Shown: piece by piece, positions 47,401 through 64,000 of the stretch
How positions within the stretch are numbered: the first letter of the stretch is position 1
How the letters are laid out: every line of letters begins with the position of its first letter
Source of the DNA: Nematostella vectensis
Lineage: Eukaryota; Cnidaria; Anthozoa; Actiniaria; Edwardsiidae
Reading direction: 5' to 3'
Assembly (NCBI RefSeq): GCF_932526225.1
Contig: NC_064039.1
Coordinates: 310,001-374,000 of the forward strand
DNA: 64,000 nt
The notes under the pieces: model-generated
Told to the model about the DNA's origin: nothing
Database searches by the model: none
The model's input: only the letters and a program-made list of their open reading frames with translations
Program-made: the position numbers and the translations under genes

Positions 47401-50400
47401 CGAAAACCTCAGAGTTTGATCTTTGAAAGGGGCTACGCTTTGGTAAATTGCCAGGCCGGGTCTGTAATGAATAAAGCAAACAAGTTTAATAACCCAGAAA
47501 TGGACCTGCAGATGGTGGTTCAAAATGGGAAAAAGAAAGAATGGAATTTCATATGAAGGGGGCAAAGTCACTCAAAGTCAGAATGATCAACTCAAAACAT
47601 TGCATACTGAGTAGTACAAAAAGAACATCTAGTTAAACGTAATAATTTGCCTCTTGCATGGGTATTACTGATAGGTATTCGAAGCAAATGCTAGAAAAGC
47701 ACATCTAATGACCCAGGGATACATATCTACATGTGCCCAATTATAGGACAAGCCCCCTGAAATACAAATTCTACAACATTGCGTACCAGCAGGGCCGGAC
47801 TGAGACCAGAGTTGCTTTCCACCAGGGACATGCATCTTTGTCTATACAAACAGAGTTTTAGTTAGAAAACATATGATACAGCACACACATAATGTAATTC
47901 AATGATACCTTAATCTTTTCTTCTCCATAGGGTTTGGATCACGGGGTGGGTTTGGTCTCTGTTGGAAGAAGAAATTTAATGATAAGGAAAAAATAATGAG
48001 TGGTACAGTATCTGAATCAAAGAGGGGGGATTTGATTTCCATTGTATGAGGTACAACAAGGACAACAAATGTGAAAAGGAGGAATTACTACCTTGAGAGC
48101 AAATGATTTAGATCTTGGTCTGGTCTTTTCCTTGTCTCCTGCAGTATTGAACAAGTCTCTGGGTCGTGCCTCTGCATTTATTTGCTGATAACAAAAGCAC
48201 AAAAATACATATCACATACCAAGAAAGACTATGAGTGGGTTGATCCTAAGGAATGTGTCTGTTGGAATTGCTGCAAGTGGTAGTGCCAAGTAACCCTGTG
48301 TGGCAAAATTTAACAGACTTTCTTTACACATTTTCTCTGCATTGATTGTCCTCTATGTAATTCACCTTTCAGATATCTTTGTCAAATTGAGTAAACTTAA
48401 GATCTGAAGGCACTCCCACTTTGTCTTGTCTCATGGTTTGTATTGAGTGCTACTAGCAAGACTCGAGTCGTTAATTTATGACCTCATCATACCTTAGGTG
48501 TGTCCCCTTTCAAGAGAGTAAATGAGCTAGTTCCAGTTACAGGAGAACACTAAAATAAAAAAGTACTAATAATTATTATTGTTAATGCCTCTTTTAAGGG
48601 GGGGGGCTCAAGTTATTTAAAATGTAAACAAACAAATAATGATAGAATCAAAAAGCCCAAACTGTCGTGATCTCGTACCAGAACAATGAATACAATACAC
48701 AAAAACTGGAAATCAACTCTGCAGAGTTGATTTCCAGTTTTTGTGTATTGCAAACAAATAATGAAATGCACCTAATCTTGTGGGAGTTTAAGCCTTGCTT
48801 TTGGCCATTCTAACACCTGTTTGGGTGGAGGAGGAGATGGGGAAATTTATTGGAAGCTGTGTGCTTAAAACAAGCATTTCTTGTATGTCTTTTTTCTTAA
48901 AATAAAACAAGGCGTGTTAATTTGACTATCAAGTGAAGAATGGCGCCTGGGGATGAAATGTTTGCTTACATTGGAAGAGACTAGAGGGGCACTTAGCAGG
49001 TTGGCCATTCCCTGTGGCATGTTCATATCCTGGAATTTAATAAACACAATTACAATTGTTGAGTGCTCAGTTTGATACTCAGTTGTAAAGGGGTTCTATG
49101 TGTTATAAAACTACAGTTTAACTGATGTAGAATTGCAGGATGTTTCCAATAAAATAAGAATAATAATAAAAACAGCAATAACAGTAATATTAACCTGGAT
49201 TTCTTTGTATTCAGAATTTAATATTATTACTATTAATATTATTACTATTATTATTACTATTAATATTACTATAATTATAATTATTAATTAGAACTGGTCT
49301 ACATACTTACTCTGAACACGGGAACTAGGATACTTTGTCAGCGATTTCTTAATAAAATAACCAAAAATGCATTCCCAATTTGTATTGAATATTGTATCCA
49401 GCAAATAAAATATCTCTAACCTTTATGCGAAATGTCTCCTGCCTCCCGATTCAGCAAAATCCTTTTTCGTTATATTTCTATTTCTCTTGTCTAAAAACCC
49501 ACGCAATCGTTGTTTTCAACTCTCGACACATTTGAACAGTACTGAGTAACCATAGCCTCTTGAGTGTTTGTGACTAGCCTGAACGCTCTCCAAACCTAAC
49601 TTTGTATTTACGTTCTATATAAATTAGGAAGGGAGTGAAACAACGCTCGATTCCATTGTTCGAAAACCTGCCTAGTTACGGCCAATGTTGTGATGTTGGT
49701 ATAAGACACGATTGATTGACAGCTCACTTTCTCTTTGGTCTTATCTCGCCGCCGACACACTGCCCGGGCATGCAACTAGTGATGGGATCTGGGCTAATTT
49801 TGTCTAGGTGGGAAAAAGCAATGTTTTCCCGCTCAAATATCGAAAAATGTTATATAACTGCCACATGAATTTGAATTTTTACCTGGAACAACAGAAAATT
49901 CTGTAAGTTATCGACAGAGGGCAAAGTGTTTTATTAATGAAGAAGTGGAGAAGGGGGATAGAGCAAATCAAATTTTTATCTGGTCATCGGCTGCCATTTA
50001 ACTTTTTGGATGATGAAACACAACAGTCCGTAGAAACATTTTAAAAATAAGACCCCGATCCCTGCACTTGTCGCATGCCCGAGCGTGTGTCGGCGGCGAG
50101 ATAAGTTCAAAGAGAAAGTGAGCTGTCAATCAATCGTGTCTTATACCAACACCACAACATTGGCAGTAACTAGGCAGGCTTTTGAACAATGGAATCGAGC
50201 ATTGTTTCACTCCCTTCCTATTTTATATAGAACCTAAATACGAAGTTAGGTTCGTAGAGCGTTCAGGCTAGTCACAAACACTCAAGAGGCTATGGTTACT
50301 CAGTACTGTTCTAATGTGTCGAGAGTTGAAAACAACGATTGCGTGGGTTTTTAGACAAGAGAAATAGAAATATAAAGAAAAAGGATTTCGCTGAATCTGG

Positions 50401-53207
50401 AGGCAGGAGACATTTCGCACAAAGGTTAGAGATATTTTATTCGCTGAATACAATATTCAATACAAATTGGGAATGCATTTTTGGTTATTTTATTAAGAAA
50501 TCGCTGACAAAGTATCCTAGTTCCCGTGCTCTGAAATTTGAATAAAGATTATAATGGAGTAGTTACAAAATAATAACAATGGTAGAAAGTTGGTTCACAT
50601 ATGGTCCACTTGATAACTCATATTTTCATATAGCTTTATCAAACAATCAGAAATAGCCCTGTTGCACTGTCTTTTTGTTACCTTCTCCTCTTGAGCATTT
50701 ACTAAGTCATCAATAAATCCATCATCACCAGCTTCTACATCATCTATATCCATGTCCCCTGCTCCGCTGTCCACACTGTCAGACCTTGCAGGAGATACCT
50801 GCACAAGAATATGTTATTAGTTATTTACTCCACTACTAAAAAGGCACAACTTCTCATTTGAACAGATAACCACTCAAGCGTTTTTTTGCGCTGGTGGATG
50901 ATGGTCACACAATCAATTACAAGTATGCATGGTTGTGGTTGTTAGATCTTGAAAGCCTAGACACAGGAACAATAATCATAACTTGTTATTTATTTGATTA
51001 GTGTTACAAAATATTAACATGGGGACCCTATTACATCTTTGTCTGGATACTTTCTCTAATTATGACAAAGAGGTCAGACTAAGAACACAAACCTGTTCAC
51101 TTAATGGGTCTGATAACGACCTTTGTGGTGGGAGTCGACCCTTGGAGAACCTTCTCACAAACGATGGGACTCTTGGTCTGGCAAAGACAAATTCCTCTTT
51201 TTGGTCTGCCTCCCCTTCACCTTCACAGCCATCTAATTGTAGGACTAGGGGGCTATTGATATTCTCCTTGTCACTCTCATCACAGCCAGCCTAAAGGGCA
51301 AAACAACCATAAATATAGAAAACACCTTTTAGGGTAGACCCTGTTAATTTTGCTTACTTCATAAGCAATAAACAACCAAAAATTGAAATTGCTAATATGT
51401 ACATCCCATATAAATATCGAATATTCGTGTGATGGTATGTTAACTTCTAAGCTAATTTATGAGGCAAACTTACAGGTGAGCTATTCCATCTTCTAAACGA
51501 AGGCCTCCTGTACAACAATAGCACACATTATAAAATGGCTTTCAATATTAGGTATATAACACTTATGAATGCAGAATAGCTTATTTCTCAGAAGGTCTGC
51601 TACTAAGCACATGGCCATGGGCCAACATTGTCAAAAGATATTAAGAGAAGCAGATCTTCTATTTTGGGAATCTGAGCCCTGACTTTTTAAAAGAAAGACC
51701 TACTATTGTCATCAGTAATTTTCTTTAAGAGGGGGGCATGTGAGATTTTAAGATGAGCCTTTTTGATATAATAAAGTTTTTATGGCGTCAGCCATGGCTG
51801 GTAGGAATTTGGGGAACTTGGAACACATTGCTATTTGTTTGTTCCACATGAGTTTAGTAAAAAAAAAATAACATCCACCTGTTCAATAGCCCTTTACAAT
51901 ATGGTATAGGACAATATGCTATATTACACCAGCCAAACACAGCCACCTGCCAGCTGACTTTCGCAATCTTTATACAATGGATATTGACATGACACGAACG
52001 CCCCCACATGGAATAAACCCACAGTTCCGCTCTTTCCCTCACACGCGATATTCAAACACTTTCCTTTAGATTCGATAGGCTGGACTTTGTCCAGTTCGAA
52101 TAGAGCTCGAAAAATGAAATGTAAGAAGGGTATATAAATGGTCAGTAGCTTGCAAGATAATTTGGGTGGCTTAACACATTAAGCCAGGAGCCAATGGGTT
52201 AAAGGGATAAAGCAATGATGCGTTCTTTTGTTACCTGAGGTGAAAAGACTTCTTCATGTCCGCCGTAGACCTATTCATCAAGAAATGAACATTAGCTCAT
52301 ATTTATCATGAAAAATTTGGTAAATTATAGTTTAATAAAAAGTTTCAGGGCTGTATGGTATGGAAAATAGCTGGATGTTGAAGATTAATTGCGCGATAGA
52401 AAGAATTCTTTCACTTCGACATGCATGAAGAACAACAACAAAAGAAAACTAGAAGTACTGAAAAAAACGGTTTTTACCTGAACAAATATTAGACAGATAG
52501 CATGAAGCTTAGGTTTTTCTACTGAGTAGAATAACTTACGAAGAAACAGACAGTTAACAAAGATTTTTAGGAAGGAATGTAAATTATTGGCATGATGTTG
52601 AAAATGAAAGCGGAAAAAAGTAGCTAGAACTAGAAGACTCAGACTTGCAGTTTGTTCATCTAGACGAAAAATATCGCGTACAAGATGATGCTTACCTTAG
52701 AAGTTCAATTGTCGGAGATTCACAGCTAGGCCACATTGGAGAGTCGGGACAATATCCTGAAGAGAATTTATAAAATGTTATTTAAAGCAAAAGGGATCAG
52801 TCTACTTGAGTATCTCTTCATAACTCTCTCTCAGTACCTGACTCATTTGACATAGTTCGTAAAAAACAAGGCGAGGGCGAAGCATTGTCGCAATTCGACA
52901 GAGATAGTTTCCTTTTAGGTGTCTTCCCCATGCTAGAATAGAAAAAATATAAACAGAAGTTAGAAATATCGCGGTAATCTTATAAGTAACAGTGCATCTC
53001 GCTCATCTCAAATTTCCGCGGGCCAGCACGAAACCACGACGACAAAATATGCGAAATATAGCCCACAACAAACCTTATCGAGTTATGCTCAAAATTCATG
53101 GATAACTCCGTAATAGGAGAAAGCACTGCGTTAGGAGCAACATCGCCGCTAGAATTCTGAAAGTCCAAGGTGAAGCTATCGGCTCTTTGTCTGCAAAAGC
53201 CAGCCAT
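44401..53207 (-). CDS. CDC25: CDC25 dual-specificity phosphatase, 19 coding exons
   Basis: Activates cyclin-dependent kinases by removing inhibitory phosphates. Coding exons: 53207-53074, 52932-52838, 52756-52696, 52270-52235, 51507-51474, 51290-51093, 50798-50682, 49029-48970, 48549-48493, 48184-48092, 47958-47909, 47841-47787, 47461-47359, 47218-47184, 46947-46885, 46422-46324, 45927-45800, 45506-45389, 44541-44401. All have GT-AG borders, phases fit, and the sum (1677 nt) gives 558 aa. Catalytic loop [10 protein letters not shown] with C463 and R469; family motif LIGDFSK at 370-376; rhodanese-like fold from [12 protein letters not shown] on. The regulatory N-terminus has a KEN box (128-130, APC/C degron), an RSLSDP 14-3-3-type site (S180), an RSNSEV site, and an SSP Polo-box motif. 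Intron 7 holds a foldback element; intron 18 begins with splice-site repeats. Confidence 0.95.
45172..45389 (-). repeat. CDC25 intron array containing copies of exon end plus 5' splice site
   Basis: On the minus strand exon 18 ends TTCAACACTTGCAAG followed by GTTAGTAC. The intron then repeats this about six times as (T)CAACACTTGCAAG followed by GTTGGTAC, in units of 31-40 bp separated by ACTTATGTAGTCC-like spacers. Confidence 0.9.
46885..46998 (-). repeat. Partial duplication of a CDC25 3' splice site
   Basis: Exon 15 begins ACGTATGTGCTGCCATC after TATAG. About 50 bp upstream in the intron (46980-46998) is a near copy, ATGTGTGTGCTGCCATC after CTAAAG, where the acceptor AG is retained but the context is weaker. 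Confidence 0.6.
49310..50535. mobile_element. 1.2-kb foldback element in CDC25 intron 7
   Basis: The element starts CACGGGAACTAGGATACTTT (49317) and ends with its inverse (to 50528). Inverted arms of about 460 bp (49317-49777 and 50074-50528) surround a roughly 300-bp centre with no ORF. A direct repeat CTCTGAA at 49310-49316 and 50529-50535 looks like a 7-bp target duplication. Arms are highly similar, so the insertion is fairly recent. It would form a large hairpin in the CDC25 pre-mRNA. Confidence 0.85.
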
Positions 53208-53480
53208 GTTGAATTCTGCTTTTGATGATTTCTGCTTCTTATTTCGCGTGTTCCCGGTTGAAATAAAACCTGAGTGTAGTTGAGATTCTAAATTTAGGTG
53301 GGAGGGTTGTTAGAAAACAAGGGAGGAAGTTTAAACTACACGAATTCGGGATTTACGGAGGAGAATTCAGCACTGTTCAAGCATGTTGTGAAGTGAAGCC
53401 CGCCGCTATTTCAAACCGAGTTTTCTTCGTGTTATGTACAACATTTGCATTGGGCAACAGCCAATCAGCTCTCAGGACGC
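53208..53480 (-). promoter_or_regulatory. CDC25 promoter region with CCAAT boxes and CHR-like motif
   Basis: Upstream of the CDC25 start are two CCAAT boxes in opposite orientation (ATTGG at 53449-53453, CCAAT at 53461-53465) and, nearer the gene, TTTGAA next to GCGGCGGG (53399-53414, minus strand). CCAAT (NF-Y) plus CHR (TTTGAA) is the known logic of G2/M genes including vertebrate CDC25. The assignment here is by motif only. Confidence 0.4.
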
Positions 53481-53710
53481 GGGAATTGTTTGGTATCCCA
53501 GGGACCTTCGAGTAACACACTTCCGCTTCCGGTCAAAAGGCCACGCGGGCAAATAAAGGGACTTTTCCTTTTTTAAAAACCGCACAATACGAGGAATATT
53601 GATGTTATTGAGACACGTGTTGGGATGTTCGAATTGAGCTTTACCTATTTACACTTATATTAGTTCTCTCTTTTTCTGTCAAATGGATTCTCACAGAACA
53701 TGAACATAAC

Positions 53711-55190
<1,480 letters not shown>

Positions 55191-56270
55191 TAGAAAAAAG
55201 AAATGCAAATACTGACCGTAATAATTCGAATAAGCGTCCTCTTTTTATAAAGCGCCTCCTTCCCAGTAAGCGCCCCCCCCCCCTTGACCTCAGAATATTG
55301 AATAAGCGCCCCCCCCCCCCCTCCTAAATAAGCACTCCCGTCTTAACAGCATTTGTACTGTCGCCTCACTTTATCGCAAATATATTTTTTTCGGCCGATA
55401 AAGCGGCTCCTTGAATAAGCGCCCTGTCTTAAGACCCCCCCCCCCCCCCCCCCCCCACACACACACACAAACATAGAACAAATTGAATAAACGCCCAGGC
55501 TCTTAGCGCAGTTTTTGTATATCTCTTGTATTTTCAAGGGAATTCCTTTCTCAAAGAAGATAGGAAGGAGGTACGATAATCTGTGGTAAACGTGGCTATG
55601 TATGTGCGCAATCACTTAATTGCCGCTTATCTTTTTGGATCTACAATCCGTGTCAATAATAATAGCTGAGACTTTTAACCACTTGCAAAAAAAATATATT
55701 TTCCTGTGAGAAAGGCAATCCCCACCCCCCCTCCATCAAGACTATCTGGGGGGGGGGGGGGTTGGGAGGTTTTGAAGGGATGGTATAGTCTGTTGATCTG
55801 AAAGTGCCTTTTTCTAAAAGGGCTGGGGATAGGGGTAGGGGGTCTCAGCATGTTTGTCACGGATTTTAGTTTTTGGGCCAGTTTTTTATTGTCGCGGTGT
55901 TTTCAAAGGCTTTACTAGACAAAATGAGGACCTAGATTGATAGAGTGCAATCCTCTACTGGGGACAAAGTCAATGTGCATATAATCCAAAACTTTCTGAC
56001 GGCGGAAAATAAAATAGCTCTTGCGAGTTTGAAAATGTCGCCTATTGTGTTGTTTAGTATCACAATAATGGAAGCGGTTTTACTTCTTTTATTTTTTAAT
56101 AAATGTCGCCCACAAACACAAATAGCAACAGAGAAGAGCCGATATTTCACGTATGACGACGGAAAATCTTAAATACAACAACATTTTCCACACAATGTAT
56201 TATGTTCGGTAACAATAGGGTCGAATTGAGGCTTGAAAAAGACAACGGCACCTTTGCTACATAAGCCCCA
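55191..56270. other. Intergenic DNA with AATAAGCGCCC motifs and C/G runs
   Basis: Four to five copies of AATAAGCGCC(C)n between 55220 and 55500, with C runs at about 55267, 55308 and 55434, and a (CA)n. A G run lies near 55748. No gene recognised. Confidence 0.5.
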
Positions 56271-56276
56271 ACAAAA

Positions 56277-56518
56277 CCACTGAACGAGATCGTGTGAACC
56301 ACAGAATGAAAGTGATGTACCACTGAACGAGATCGTGTGAACCACAGAATGAAAGTGATGTACCACTGAACGAGATCGTGTGAACCACAGAATGAAAGTG
56401 ATGTACCACTGAACGAGATCGTGTGAACCACAGAATGAAAGTGATGTACCACTGAACGAGATCGTGTGAACCACAGAATGAAAGTGATGTACCACTTAAC
56501 GAGATCGTGTGAACCGCA
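56277..56518. repeat. Minisatellite, 43-bp unit, about 5.5 copies
   Basis: Almost identical copies of a unit including TGAACGAGATCGTGTGAACC and AGAATGAAAGTGATGTACCA. All three minus-strand frames are open only because of the repeat. Confidence 0.95.
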
Positions 56519-56599
56519 AACGAAAATAGATGGTATGTAAAGCGATAGCTCATGGGAAGATCTCAAGTCGGTGGAGAGGGGCATGTAATGTACCAATTA

Positions 56600-64000
<7,401 letters not shown>

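Noticed and set aside
56147-56596. Three overlapping minus-strand ORFs
   Set aside because: All frames are open through a 43-bp minisatellite; no protein-like signal.

Overview
The window looks like animal nuclear DNA, most likely from an anthozoan cnidarian close to Nematostella. That assignment is inferred from gene structure and repeat types, not proven. Two highly conserved eukaryotic genes with many short exons and GT-AG introns can be read exon by exon on the minus strand: a CDC25 phosphatase (19 coding exons, about 558 aa, 53207 down to 44401) and the 3' ten coding exons of RUVBL2/Reptin (64000 down to 56765, 5' end outside the window). An intronless rhodopsin-family GPCR lies on the plus strand at 39121-40122. 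Most of the rest is AT-rich intergenic DNA with many mobile elements, hairpin (MITE-like) elements, tandem repeats and G/C homopolymer tracts.

Layout. 1 to about 6200: a visibly GC-rich, densely coding block that is the right part of a decayed virus-like (Polinton-type) element. It holds two small membrane-protein ORFs, a DDE integrase (+), a convergent family B DNA polymerase / SF1 helicase / HNH-type gene (-) broken by frameshifts, a stop and an internal deletion, and a Cys-rich ORF. 6200-9500: hairpin elements and minisatellites, including a 715 bp terminal-inverted-repeat element inserted into a 20-bp minisatellite. 9821-10645: an 825 bp element with 9-bp target duplications; a partial relative lies at 22814-23590. 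10.6-21 kb: mostly featureless AT-rich DNA. 21.3-22.6 kb: wreck of a Ty3/gypsy retrotransposon. 23746-29857: a complete 6.1 kb DNA transposon with 6-bp target duplications and 21-bp subterminal repeats. It carries a zinc-ribbon/HECT-like gene (+) and an rve-type transposase (-), and a small TA-flanked MITE sits inside it. 30-39 kb: no gene recognised. 39-40 kb: GPCR. 44.4-53.2 kb: CDC25. 53.7-55.2 kb: 5'-truncated LINE. 56.8-64 kb: RUVBL2.

The most unusual pattern is in the two host genes. At several exon ends the intron begins with a tandem array whose unit contains the end of the exon plus its 5' splice site. The clearest case is RUVBL2, where about 87 copies of a 24-bp unit fill 2.1 kb of intron. 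Similar arrays of 6 to 7 copies occur in CDC25 and at another RUVBL2 exon, and two 3' splice sites are also duplicated. The GPCR's coding end and stop region is likewise tandemly repeated.
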